Source: Geodermatophilus obscurus
Lineage (GTDB): Bacteria > Actinomycetota > Actinomycetes > Mycobacteriales > Geodermatophilaceae
Direction of reading: 5' to 3'
Assembly (NCBI RefSeq): GCF_900115395.1
Contig: NZ_FOWE01000008.1
Location: 209,195-273,194 of the forward strand
DNA: 64,000 nt
Under the pieces are notes generated by a model, which saw only the letters and a program-made list of their open reading frames with translations, ran no database searches and was not told where the DNA came from. How positions within the stretch are numbered: position 1 is the first letter of the stretch; each line of letters opens with the position of its first letter. This document shows positions 1 to 8,144 of this stretch, one piece after another. A program made the position numbers and the translations under genes.

Positions 1-1161
1 GCGGACTCGGGCGACGCGGACTCGGGCACCGGGGCACCTGACGGCGCCGCGGGGTCCCCGGTCGCCGGGGACCGGCCCGGCCTCTACGGCGGATCCGGCG
101 CCGAGGTCTGCGACGCCGCGGGGATGGCCGCCTACCTCGCCGAGCACCCCGACCGGGCTGCCGCCTTCGCCGACGTCGAGGGGATCCCGGCCGACGGGAT
201 CGACGAGCACCTCGCGGCGCTGACCCCGGTGGTGCTGCGGTTCGACACCGCGGTCACCAACCACGGCTTCGCCGACGGACGGGCGAGGCCCTTCCAGTCC
301 GTCCTGCAGGCCGGCACCGCCGTGCTGGTCGACGAGTCCGGGGTGCCGCAGGTCCGCTGCATCTGCGGCAACCCCCTGGAGCCGCCCGCCGAGCGCCCCG
401 ACCCGGACCTGCGGGGGGACCCGTGGCCCGGGTCGTCGCCGGACCAGGTGGTCGTCGTGGAGCGCAGCGCGGCGCGGGTGGCGGAGTTCGTCCTCGTCGA
501 CGACGCGAGCGGGGTGGTCGAGGCCCGGCCCGCCCGCACCGCCGGCGCGGCCGACCGTGTCGTCGACGCCGTCCTGGCCGAGCAGGCCCTCGCGTTCGGC
601 AGCGACCTGCCGGCGTCCGCGACGGGGAGCGGGACGACGTCCGCGGACCCGTCGCCTGCCGACCCGTCCGGCGCCGGGGCGACCCCGCCCGTTCCGTCGC
701 CGTCCGGCGGCGGGGACACCTCCCGCCGGCCCGGCGGGACGGACGACGGCGCCCCCGCCGAGGAGGCACCGGGCGAGGAGGCGCCCGCCGAGGAGCCACC
801 GGCCGAGGGGCCTCGCAGCGGGGAGACACCGGCCGAGGAGCCACCCGCGCCGGTCGAGGACACACCCGCCGAGGACAGGCCCGCCGAGGACGCACCGGCG
901 GAGGAGGCACCGGCGGAGGAGGCACCTGCTCCGGCCGAGGAGGTGCCGGCCGAGGAACCAGCCACCGAGGAGGTGCCGGCCGAGGAACCGCCCGCCGAGG
1001 AGGCACCGACCACGGAGCCACCGGCCACGGAGCCACCGGCCACCGAGGACGTGCCGGCCGAGGAGTCACCCACCGAGACCGAGGAGCCACCCACCGAGGA
1101 GCCACCCACCGAGGAGCCACCCACCGAGGAGCCACCCACCGAGGAGGCTCCCGCCTCGTGA
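1..1161 (+). CDS. DUF6777-domain protein, 5' end outside window
   Basis: The reading frame is open from base 1, so the start lies upstream. Residues about 28-130 of the visible part (LYGGSGAEVCDAAG, TPVVLRFDTAVTNHGF, FQSVLQAGTAVLVD, VRCICGNPL) match the pattern I know from DUF6777, an actinobacterial domain of unknown function often found on secreted or membrane-anchored proteins. The rest, about 200 residues, is a low-complexity Pro/Glu/Thr tail with EEAP, EEPP and finally EEPPT repeats, probably an extended or wall-spanning stalk. No signal peptide can be judged because the N-terminus is missing. The biochemical role is unknown. Confidence 0.8.
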   Translation, partial: ADSGDADSGTGAPDGAAGSPVAGDRPGLYGGSGAEVCDAAGMAAYLAEHPDRAAAFADVEGIPADGIDEHLAALTPVVLRFDTAVTNHGFADGRARPFQSVLQAGTAVLVDESGVPQVRCICGNPLEPPAERPDPDLRGDPWPGSSPDQVVVVERSAARVAEFVLVDDASGVVEARPARTAGAADRVVDAVLAEQALAFGSDLPASATGSGTTSADPSPADPSGAGATPPVPSPSGGGDTSRRPGGTDDGAPAEEAPGEEAPAEEPPAEGPRSGETPAEEPPAPVEDTPAEDRPAEDAPAEEAPAEEAPAPAEEVPAEEPATEEVPAEEPPAEEAPTTEPPATEPPATEDVPAEESPTETEEPPTEEPPTEEPPTEEPPTEEAPAS

Positions 1162-1183
1162 CCGGCGCCGGGTCCCCCGTCGC

Positions 1184-2149
1184 TCAGCGCGCGGCGGCGG
1201 CGTAGCGGTCGGCCACCACCCGCAGGTGGTCACGGACCTCCGGCGGGGACACCACCGTGAAGGCCGCACCGGTGAGGCCGAGGGCGGCCACCGCCCAGTC
1301 GACGTCGTCGGCCTCGATCCGCACCCGGCAGCGCCCGGGGCCGTCGTCGGTCACGGTGGCCCACGGCCCGATCCGGGCACGCACCTGACGCGCGGGTGCG
1401 CTCACCACCGCCTCGGCCACCAGCCGTCCCCAGGCGCCGCCGATCCGCTCGCGCACGTAGACCGCGGCGTCCCGGGCGGGGAAGCGGCGCGGCCCGAACA
1501 CCGCACCGGTGCCGCGCGGGGCGTCGAGCCGGTCGAGCCGGAACACCCGCCAGTCGCCGCGGTCGAGGTCCCAGCCGACGAGGTACCAGCGGCGCCCCAG
1601 CGCCACGAGCCGGTGCGGCTCGACCGTGCGCTCGGTCCGCTCCCGGTCCGGCGGCGCGTAGCCGAAGGCGATCCGCTCCGTGTCCCGGCAGGCCAGCGCC
1701 ACGGCGGTGAGGACGGCGGGATCGACGGCGTCGGCGCTCCCCGGCGGTGGGGCGACCCCCGCCGGGACGGTGACCGCGCGCAGCGCCTCGACGCGGCGGC
1801 GCAGCCGGACCGGCATGACCTGCACCAGCTTGGCCAGCACCCGCACCGACGTCTCGGCCATACCGGCGACGGGACCGGCGGCGGCCGCCTGCAGGCCGAC
1901 GGCCAGCGCGACCGCCTCGTCGTCGTCGAGGACCAGCGGCGGCAGCGCGGCGCCCGGGGCCAGCGTGTAGCCGCCGTCCACCCCGCGCGAGGCGTCGACG
2001 GGGTACCCGAGCTCGCGCAGCCGGTCGACGTCGCGGCGCAGCGTGCGCACCGAGACGCCGAGGCGGCCGGCGAGGTCGGCACCCGACCAGTACCGCCGGG
2101 CCTGCAGCAGGGAGAGCAGGCGCAGGGTCCGGGCACCGGGGTCGCTCAC
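1184..2149 (-). CDS. WYL-domain transcriptional regulator (YafY type)
   Basis: The N-terminal DeoR-like winged helix-turn-helix (residues about 5-60, GADLAGRLGVSVRTLRRDVD) is followed by the hinge VDGGYTLAPG and a WYL-type ligand-sensing region (LVALGRRWYLVGWDLDRGDW). The length, 321 aa, is normal for the family. I use the GTG at 2149, giving VSDPGARTLRLL; an upstream GTG at 2191 would add 14 unconserved residues. The gene is divergent from the DinB-family gene at 2243, an arrangement common for YafY-type regulators that control their neighbour. The effector is not predictable. Confidence 0.88.
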   Translation of the reverse strand: MSDPGARTLRLLSLLQARRYWSGADLAGRLGVSVRTLRRDVDRLRELGYPVDASRGVDGGYTLAPGAALPPLVLDDDEAVALAVGLQAAAAGPVAGMAETSVRVLAKLVQVMPVRLRRRVEALRAVTVPAGVAPPPGSADAVDPAVLTAVALACRDTERIAFGYAPPDRERTERTVEPHRLVALGRRWYLVGWDLDRGDWRVFRLDRLDAPRGTGAVFGPRRFPARDAAVYVRERIGGAWGRLVAEAVVSAPARQVRARIGPWATVTDDGPGRCRVRIEADDVDWAVAALGLTGAAFTVVSPPEVRDHLRVVADRYAAAAR

Positions 2150-2242
2150 GGGCCCATCCTCCCCGACACAGCGGACAGGATCTGTCCTCAATGGCCGGGA
2201 GCATGGTCCTCACAGACGGACGACGACCACCCGGAGGACACC

Positions 2243-2752
2243 GTGACCGCTGCCACCGCCCCCACCCTCACCGGCGAGCGCGCCGACCTGCTCGAGACGC
2301 TGGCGACCCACCGGTGGTTCCTGCGCCACACCGTGGCGGGCCTGACCACCGAGCAGGCCACCCGGCGCACCACCGTCAGCGAGCTGACCCTGGCCGGCAT
2401 CGTCAAGCACGTCGCCATGACCGAGGCCTCGTGGGCCGACTTCGCCGTGCGCGGGACCGCGGCCATGGAGCAACCCCCGGAGGAGTGGGCGCAGCAGTGG
2501 GTGCTCGGGCCGGGCGAGACGCTGGAGACCGTCCTGGCGCTCTACGCCGACGTGGCCGCCCGCACCGACGAGCTGGTGCGCACCGTCGACCTCGACTCCT
2601 CGCACCCGCTGCCCGAGGCCCCCTGGTTCGAGCCCGGCGCCGTCCGGTCGGCCCGGCGGGTGTTCCTGCACGTCGTCGCCGAGACCGCGCAGCACGCCGG
2701 CCACGCCGACATCCTGCGGGAGGCCCTCGACGGCCAGAAGACGATGGGCTGA
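2243..2752 (+). CDS. DinB/DUF664 family protein
   Basis: This 169-aa protein has the four-helix DinB-like layout: an early LETLATHRWFLRHTVAGLT helix, TLAGIVKHVAMTEASWA carrying the first metal-ligand-type His, and a C-terminal VVAETAQHAGHADILREALDG with the paired His seen in thiol-transferase/DUF664 proteins such as mycothiol-dependent enzymes. The GTG at 2243 is preceded by GGAGGA at 2233. It is divergent from the WYL regulator. A mycothiol-dependent detoxification role is family-level inference; the substrate is unknown. Confidence 0.85.
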   Translation: MTAATAPTLTGERADLLETLATHRWFLRHTVAGLTTEQATRRTTVSELTLAGIVKHVAMTEASWADFAVRGTAAMEQPPEEWAQQWVLGPGETLETVLALYADVAARTDELVRTVDLDSSHPLPEAPWFEPGAVRSARRVFLHVVAETAQHAGHADILREALDGQKTMG

Positions 2753-2762
2753 CCACCGGCGG

Positions 2763-2827
2763 CCGGACGGTGTGCGCGCGGGTGCACTTCCCAGGTCCGG
2801 GAGTGCACCCCTCCGCACACCGTCCGC
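2763..2827. repeat. Imperfect long inverted repeat (REP-like element)
   Basis: Arms 2765-2792 and 2799-2826 pair nearly throughout (GGACGGTGTGCG outer part, GTGCACTTCCC against GGGAGTGCAC inner part) around a short loop. It lies in the 204-bp gap after the DinB-family gene and before the VOC gene. It could serve as a terminator for the upstream gene, but there is no T run and it is longer than a typical terminator. Confidence 0.7.
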
Positions 2828-2956
2828 GGGCGCCGTTGTCCCCGGAGCTCCTCCCTGGGCCACGGCACGTCCCGGGTCGTCGAGAATGCGGTGCCGGCTG
2901 CGTCCCCGGGACACCCGTGGCCACGACGGGCCGCGCGACGGCGGAGGAGAGCCACC

Positions 2957-3397
2957 GTGACGATCCGGCGGATGGACCACGTGAGCGTCGTCGTCGACGA
3001 CCTCGAGGCCGCGAAGGCGTTCTTCGTCGAGCTCGGCATGGAACTGGAGGGCGAGGCGCCGATCGAGGGACGCTGGGTGGACCGCGTCAACGGGCTCGAC
3101 GGCGTCCGGGTCGACATCGCGATGATGCGCACCCCGGACGGCCACGGCCGGCTGGAGCTGACGAGGTTCCACTCCCCGGAGGCGGTCCGCGCCGAGCCGG
3201 CGGACGCACTCGGCAACACCCTCGGCCTGCGCAGCGTCATGTTCGCCGTCGACGACGTCGACGCCACCGTCGCCGGCCTGCGGGCCCACGGCGCGGAACT
3301 CGTCGGAGAGGTCGCGCAGTACCAGGACAGCCACCGGCTCTGCTACGTCCGCGGCCCGGCGGGGATCATCGTCGCGTTGGCCGAGCAGCTCGGCTGA
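2957..3397 (+). CDS. VOC (glyoxalase/bleomycin-resistance) family protein
   Basis: This 146-aa protein is a single VOC fold with the opening MDHVSVVVDDLEAAKAFFVELG and the closing YVRGPAGIIVALAEQL that carries the final metal-ligand Glu position. The GTG at 2957 follows GGAGGA at 2943, which decides the start over an upstream in-frame ATG whose extension is Arg-rich. Such proteins are metal-dependent lyases, dioxygenases or antibiotic-binding proteins; the sequence does not separate these. It is probably monocistronic. Confidence 0.88.
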   Translation: MTIRRMDHVSVVVDDLEAAKAFFVELGMELEGEAPIEGRWVDRVNGLDGVRVDIAMMRTPDGHGRLELTRFHSPEAVRAEPADALGNTLGLRSVMFAVDDVDATVAGLRAHGAELVGEVAQYQDSHRLCYVRGPAGIIVALAEQLG

Positions 3398-3491
3398 CCC
3401 CGGCCCCGCACCGCGCACGTCCGGCCGTCGGCCGCTGGGAACCAGCCGCCAGGGACGCGGGAGGAGCGCACGGGATCCGCCCGGACCGGCC

Positions 3492-4439
3492 CTAACCGCC
3501 GGGCGGGGCGGCCTCCAGCTCGGCCACGCGGGCGGCGGCGCGGTCGCGGTCGGCCGCCGCCCGCTGCGCCGCCCGGTCGGCCGCACCCGCCCGCCGCTGG
3601 GCCGTCCCGGCCTCGGCCTCGGCCGCCACCGCCTCCTCGCGGACGCGCGCGAGCTCGGCGGCGAGCTCCTCGGTGCGGGCGGCGAGCTCACCGGCCCGTC
3701 GCGCCGCCCGGCCGGCCCGGTCGCGCGCCGCCCGGGCCGACCGCGCGGCCTCGTCGGCCAGGTCGGCTGCGGCCTCGGCGTCCTCGCGGGCGTCGGTGAG
3801 CTCCCGGCGCCACCGCTCCTCCTCCGCCGCCCGGCGCCGCTCCTCCTCCGCCGCCCGCCGCTGCTCCTCCTCGGCCGTCCGGCGGTCGCGCGCCCGCCCG
3901 CCCGCGGCGGGCGCGGCGGGTGCCCGGCCGGCCGGCGGCGGCACCACACGCAGGTCGGGACGCGACCCCAGGCCGGTGCCCGTGGACGACAGCGCGCCGG
4001 TCAGCCGGCCGGCCAGCAGCGCCTCCCCCGCCGCGGGGTCGGCCAGCGCGGCCCGCAGCGTCTGCTCGACCTGGTCGGCGACGGCGTCGCTGAGCGGGTG
4101 CCCGAGCCGTGCGGCCACCGCCCGGGCCTGGCGGGTCAGGGCGGCCAGCAGCCGCGAGCGCTGCGTCCCGAGGGCGCGCAGCTGGTCGCCGGCGAGGCTG
4201 TCCTGCGCCTCGCGCATCAGCCCGCCGAGCTCGACCAGCCCGGCGATCTCGTCGGGGTGCTCCCGCACCAGCGCGTTGCAGGCCCAGGCCGCCGTCGAGG
4301 GCTTGCCGAGTGCGGCGACCTCCCGCGCCAGCGCCCGGTCCCCGGCCGCGCGGGCCCGGCGGGCGGCCTCGGTGCGGGCGGCGACGAAGTCGCCAGGCGC
4401 CACGCCGTAGAGCTCGTCGGCGACCTCGTCGAGGTCCAC
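3492..4439 (-). CDS. Coiled-coil protein of unknown function
   Basis: 315 aa. The N-terminal 150 residues (LYGVAPGDFVAARTEAARRAR, KPSTAAWACNALVREHPDEI) resemble a conserved but uncharacterised actinobacterial domain. The C-terminal half is a long Ala/Glu/Arg coiled coil with RRAAEEER repeats. I take the GTG at 4439 because GGGAGGAGG lies just upstream. It is divergent from the UBP zinc-finger gene. I do not recognise a function. Confidence 0.75.
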   Translation of the reverse strand: MDLDEVADELYGVAPGDFVAARTEAARRARAAGDRALAREVAALGKPSTAAWACNALVREHPDEIAGLVELGGLMREAQDSLAGDQLRALGTQRSRLLAALTRQARAVAARLGHPLSDAVADQVEQTLRAALADPAAGEALLAGRLTGALSSTGTGLGSRPDLRVVPPPAGRAPAAPAAGGRARDRRTAEEEQRRAAEEERRRAAEEERWRRELTDAREDAEAAADLADEAARSARAARDRAGRAARRAGELAARTEELAAELARVREEAVAAEAEAGTAQRRAGAADRAAQRAAADRDRAAARVAELEAAPPGG

Positions 4440-4563
4440 GGGGGCCTCCTCCCGGTCCGCGCCCGACGCCGACCCTGCCACGGGACGATCCGGCGGGCCG
4501 CAGGACGTTGTCCTGCGCGGTGTGCGGGTGGTCCACTGCCCGCACCGGACGTGAGGAGACCCG

Positions 4564-4821
4564 ATGACGACGTGCGGACACCTGGACCAGGTCCGGGACG
4601 TGGCCCCCGACTCGACCGCGGGCTGCAGCGACTGCCTGGCGATCGGGTCCCGGTGGGTGCACCTGCGGATGTGCCTGTCGTGCGGGCACGTGGCCTGCTG
4701 CGACTCCTCGCCCAACCGGCACGCCACCGCCCACTCGACCGGCACCTCCCACCCGGTCATCCGGTCGATGGAGCCGGGCGAGGACTGGCGGTGGTGCTAC
4801 GTCGACCGGACCGTCGTCTGA
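4564..4821 (+). CDS. UBP-type zinc-finger protein
   Basis: 85 aa rich in Cys and His: C4, H6, C21, C24, C37, C40, H42, C45, H53, H57 and H63 in the order typical of a ZnF-UBP domain, with CLSCGHVACCDSS as the central knuckle. Eukaryotic versions bind ubiquitin C-termini; stand-alone bacterial versions have no established partner. GAGGAG lies 5-10 bases ahead of the ATG. Confidence 0.88.
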   Translation: MTTCGHLDQVRDVAPDSTAGCSDCLAIGSRWVHLRMCLSCGHVACCDSSPNRHATAHSTGTSHPVIRSMEPGEDWRWCYVDRTVV

Positions 4822-4976
4822 CGCGGCCGTGCCAGCCAGGGCCGCGCGGGTGCGCCCGCACGGCCCCGGTGGCACGGTGGGCGGCGGAGGACGGCGCCGT
4901 CCCCCGTCCGGACACCCGTCCCGACCCGCCGGCGCACCTCCGGCCGGCGCCCGAACTGATGCCGGAGGACTCAGCC

Positions 4977-5438
4977 ATGGTCCCCTCCCCCGCCTCTCAG
5001 CCCAGCGCCGCGCCGGTCCCCACCGGGCCGCCGACGGTCCTCTTCGTCGGCGCGTCCGACGCCGGCGGCTCGCAGATGGCGGCCGCCCTGCTCACCCGGT
5101 GCGCGGGCGGCCGGGTGCGCGCCCTGTCGGCCGGGTCGGTGCCGGCCGCGCGGGTCGACCCGGCGGCCGTCGCGGCGATGGCCGAGCTCGGCGTCGACCT
5201 CTCCGCCCGCTTCCCCAAGCCGCTGACCGCCGACGCGCTGCACGTCTCCGACGTCGTCGTCAGCCTCGGCGGCGCCCGGCGCTGCCCGGTGCTGCCCGGC
5301 ACCCGCTACCTCGACTGGCCGGTCGCCGACCGGGGCGCCACCGACGTCGACGGCGTGCGCGGGGTGCGCGACGACCTCGACCGCCGCGTGCGCGGCCTGT
5401 TCGAGGACCTCACCGGCCGGGACCCGGAGAGCCGCTGA
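4977..5438 (+). CDS. Degenerate low-molecular-weight phosphatase / ArsC-fold protein
   Basis: 153 aa. The fold signature is clear (PTVLFVGASDAGGSQMAAAL, LSAGSVPAARVDPAAVAAMAELGVDLS, LDWPVAD) and matches actinobacterial arsenate-reductase-like phosphatases. The catalytic loop C-x5-R-S, however, reads G25-ASDAG-G31-S32, so both the nucleophilic Cys and the phosphate-binding Arg are Gly. The acid-loop DWPVAD is retained. Catalysis by the family mechanism is therefore unlikely; a binding or regulatory role is inference. GGAGGA at 4964 selects the ATG at 4977 over one at 4959. Confidence 0.82.
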   Translation: MVPSPASQPSAAPVPTGPPTVLFVGASDAGGSQMAAALLTRCAGGRVRALSAGSVPAARVDPAAVAAMAELGVDLSARFPKPLTADALHVSDVVVSLGGARRCPVLPGTRYLDWPVADRGATDVDGVRGVRDDLDRRVRGLFEDLTGRDPESR

Positions 5439-5537
5439 CCGAGCCGGGTGCGCAGGTCCCGGGGACGATCCGGGCCGCGCGGCCGCCCCCCGGCCCTAGG
5501 CTGGGCACGCCCACCCCGCCGGCGTCCGGAGGTCCCC

Positions 5538-5693
5538 GTGCTGCTGCGTCTGCTCGGCCTGCTGCTCGCCGTCTGGATCGTCGTGACCGTCGTCGGCTGG
5601 GTCGTCGAGGGCCTGTTCTGGCTCGCCGTCGTCGGCCTGCTGCTGCTCCTCGTCACCGGCGCCCTCGGGGTGCGCGAGCGCATCCGCCGCTGA
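5538..5693 (+). CDS. Small hydrophobic membrane protein
   Basis: 51 aa with two adjacent hydrophobic segments (LLRLLGLLLAVWIVVTVVGW and GLFWLAVVGLLLLLVTGALG) and a basic C-terminus RERIRR. GGAGG at 5527-5532 precedes the GTG. A TAGGCT -10-like hexamer lies at about 5510. This is a common small actinobacterial membrane protein type with unknown function. Confidence 0.75.
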   Translation: MLLRLLGLLLAVWIVVTVVGWVVEGLFWLAVVGLLLLLVTGALGVRERIRR

Positions 5694-5709
5694 CCCCGGA
5701 CGCGGCGGC

Positions 5710-5738
5710 GCCCCGGCCCGCAGCGTGCGGACCGGGGC
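5710..5738. terminator. Bidirectional terminator hairpin
   Basis: A 13-bp near-perfect stem (GCCCCGGCCCGCA against TGCGGACCGGGGC) with a 3-nt loop lies between two convergent gene ends (5693 and 5754). There is no T tract, as is usual in this GC range. Confidence 0.75.
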
Positions 5739-5753
5739 ACCGGGAGCGGACGG

Positions 5754-6974
5754 TCAGTGCCTGGTGGCCACCGCCACCGGCCGGCTCAGCCGCACCCCGG
5801 CCGCGGCCGCGACGCTCACCGCGCCCAGGAGGGCGATCGCGGCGCCCAGCCCGCCGAGGACGCCGGTGAGCCCGAGGACGACCAGTGGGCAGGCGAACTG
5901 GCCGGTGAACAGCGCCGAGGTCCACACCCCGGTGGCGCGTCCGCGCTGCTCGAACGACAGCGAGCCCAGCGCCCAGGACAGCATCGCGGGCAGCAGCAGA
6001 CCGTTGCCCAGTCCGGTGACCACGGCCGCGACGACGACGGCCGGGACGGTGTCGGCGAACCCGAGGCCGAACAGGCCGATGCCGGAGAGGGCGAAGGCGG
6101 CGGGCACGGTGACCGTCGGACCGAGCCGGGCCAGGCGGCCGAACGAGAAGGCCCCGACCGCGGTGCCGAGGGAGCCGATCGCGCTGATCGCGCCGATGGC
6201 GCCGGGGGACTCCACGCCGATCGCGTCGAGCGTGAAGGACAGCTCGACGATGAGGACGTAGAACACCAGGCCGCCGACGAGGGTCACCCCGACCGGGACG
6301 GCGAGCTGCGCCCACGGCAGGCGCGGGAGCCGCTCGTCGCGCGCCAGCCGAGGCGCGGGCTGCCAGACGTAGCGCGCCGCCAGGGCGGCCAGCGGCAGGC
6401 TGACCGCGTAGAGCCAGAACGGCGCCCGCCAGTCCTGGGCGCCCAGCGCTCCGCCGACGCCGAAGAACACCGTGGCCGAGACGGTCGTGAACACGACCTG
6501 CAGGCCGAAGTAACGCTCCCGCTGCGCGCCGGAGAAGTAGTCGGCCAGCAGGGTGGTGCAGCACGTCATGATCGCCGCCTCGGTGAGGCCGACGACGACC
6601 CGGCTGGCGACGACCATCTGGAGGGAGTCCAGCCACAGCGGCGCGGTGCCGGCGAAGGCGTAAACCACGAGGGCCCCGACCAGCAGCCGCTTGCGGCCGA
6701 CGCGGTCGACGATGCGGCCGGCGATCACCGCCGTCAGCCCGATGACCAGGGCCGGTGCCGTCAGGACCACGGGGGTCAGCGTCTCCACGCCGGGGGTGCC
6801 GGCGAAGGCGTCCTGGATGCGCGGGAGGACCGGGGCGAGCAGCACCGCGCCCAGCACCGACAGGCAGCTGGAGAACAGCAGGACGAGGGCCTGCGCCCTG
6901 CCGGCGGGGCGGCCGGTCGCCGGGTCGACGGCGATCTCCTCGACGCTCGGGACGGCGTCGCTGCGAACTGACAC
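5754..6974 (-). CDS. MFS transporter
   Basis: About 406 aa with roughly 12 hydrophobic segments and the MFS signature loop GRIVDRVGRKRLLVGALVVY between segments 2 and 3. It belongs to the drug/H+ antiporter or aromatic-compound transporter type. Its stop faces the small membrane-protein gene, and it follows the LysR gene in the same direction with an 85-bp gap. Beside the catabolic operon it may import the substrate or export an intermediate; this is context inference. The GTG at 6974 has GGAG 7 nt upstream and is preferred to the GTG at 6980. Confidence 0.88.
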   Translation of the reverse strand: MSVRSDAVPSVEEIAVDPATGRPAGRAQALVLLFSSCLSVLGAVLLAPVLPRIQDAFAGTPGVETLTPVVLTAPALVIGLTAVIAGRIVDRVGRKRLLVGALVVYAFAGTAPLWLDSLQMVVASRVVVGLTEAAIMTCCTTLLADYFSGAQRERYFGLQVVFTTVSATVFFGVGGALGAQDWRAPFWLYAVSLPLAALAARYVWQPAPRLARDERLPRLPWAQLAVPVGVTLVGGLVFYVLIVELSFTLDAIGVESPGAIGAISAIGSLGTAVGAFSFGRLARLGPTVTVPAAFALSGIGLFGLGFADTVPAVVVAAVVTGLGNGLLLPAMLSWALGSLSFEQRGRATGVWTSALFTGQFACPLVVLGLTGVLGGLGAAIALLGAVSVAAAAGVRLSRPVAVATRH

Positions 6975-7059
6975 GGGCACACTCCGGAGGACGGGCGCCG
7001 GTCCCGGTGATCGGCGTCACTGGCCGGGAAGTGTCAGCAGCCACGAGCCGGAGCGGAAA

Positions 7060-8022
7060 TCACTTCTCCCGGGGTGCGGTATCACCCAGGTCGATGCCCT
7101 CGCGGGCGCCGGGCGAGACGGCCATCTCCGCGGCCCGCGAGACGACGTCGCGCAGGTACCGGTGCTCGGGGTCGTCGTCGTAGACCGGGTGCCACCACAT
7201 GGCCTCCACGAGCGGGCCGGCCTCGAACGGGGTGGGCAGTGCCCGGATGCCCGACCCGAGCGGCAGCAGGTCGACCAGCCGGCGCTGCAGCAGTGCGATG
7301 CGGTCGCTGCCGGCGACCAGCACCGGCACGGTCAGGAAGCTCTCGTTGACCACCTGGACGCGCGGCTCGATGCCGAGCTGGCGCATCTGCCGCGCGGCCG
7401 GCGTCGACGCCGTCTGCCCGTGGTAGGTGGCCACCCACGGCAGCCGCTCGAGGTCCTCGACGGTCAGGCCGTCGTCGACGACGGGGTTGTCGGCGGCCAC
7501 CACGCACACCCACTCGTCGCGGTAGAGGTCGCGGTGGGACAGGTCGCCGACGAATCCGTGGGGCAGCAGCAGCAGGTCGGTCGACAGCAGGACCTGGTGC
7601 GCGGTGTCGACCATCGCCGGTGAGTGCGGGGTCAGCCGCAGCCGGGTGTGCGGCGCCTCCTCGGCGAGCAGCTCGGCGATGGTGTCGCCGAGGACGACGA
7701 CCACGTAGTCGCTGACCAGCAGGGAGAACTCCCGCGTCGACGACGCCGGGTCGAAGCCCGGCTGCGCGGTGAAGACCCGCTCGACGCCGGTGAGCGCCAC
7801 CCGCACGAGCTCGCGCAGCTGCACCGCCAGCGGCGTGAGGCGGTACTCGTTGCCGACACGGGTGAGCAGCTCGTCGCCGAAGTGGCGGCGCAGCCGCGCC
7901 AGGGACGCCGACAGCGCCGGCTGGGACAGCCCCATGCGCGCTGCGGCGCGGGTGACGCTGCGCTGCTCGAGCAGTGCGTCGAGGGACACGAGCAGGTTGA
8001 GGTCCAGGCTCGCGAGGTTCAC
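7060..8022 (-). CDS. LysR-family regulator of the adjacent catabolic operon
   Basis: 320 aa with an N-terminal LysR helix-turn-helix (LDLNLLVSLDALLEQRSVTRAAARMGLSQ, split over residues 6-34) and a substrate-binding domain (STREFSLLVSDYVVVVLG). The opening DLNLLV and overall style resemble the NodD/NahR branch, whose members answer to aromatic compounds. It is divergent from the cyclase gene at 8145 across 122 bp, the classic layout for a LysR activator and its target operon. Confidence 0.9.
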   Translation of the reverse strand: MNLASLDLNLLVSLDALLEQRSVTRAAARMGLSQPALSASLARLRRHFGDELLTRVGNEYRLTPLAVQLRELVRVALTGVERVFTAQPGFDPASSTREFSLLVSDYVVVVLGDTIAELLAEEAPHTRLRLTPHSPAMVDTAHQVLLSTDLLLLPHGFVGDLSHRDLYRDEWVCVVAADNPVVDDGLTVEDLERLPWVATYHGQTASTPAARQMRQLGIEPRVQVVNESFLTVPVLVAGSDRIALLQRRLVDLLPLGSGIRALPTPFEAGPLVEAMWWHPVYDDDPEHRYLRDVVSRAAEMAVSPGAREGIDLGDTAPREK

Positions 8023-8060
8023 GGGCGCGACGCTAGTGACCCGGCGCGGTATCGGCGCCG

Positions 8061-8074
8061 TCTATGGCTCCCAT
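8061..8074. promoter_or_regulatory. Candidate LysR binding site
   Basis: The dyad ATGG-CTC-CCAT (8064-8074) sits within a T-N11-A frame (T8061, A8073) in the divergent LysR/operon intergenic region. The position suits a LysR operator; binding is not shown. Confidence 0.45.
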
Positions 8075-8144
8075 CAGACATCTCGTCTTCCGCGGCGGGC
8101 CGTTTCCCCGGACGGTGGTCCGCGTCACCACGAGGAGGACCCGA

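Noticed and set aside
557-2242. Upstream in-frame extension of the DinB-family gene
   Set aside because: The extension is Arg/Pro-rich shadow of two other genes; GGAGGA and the conserved start place the gene at 2243.
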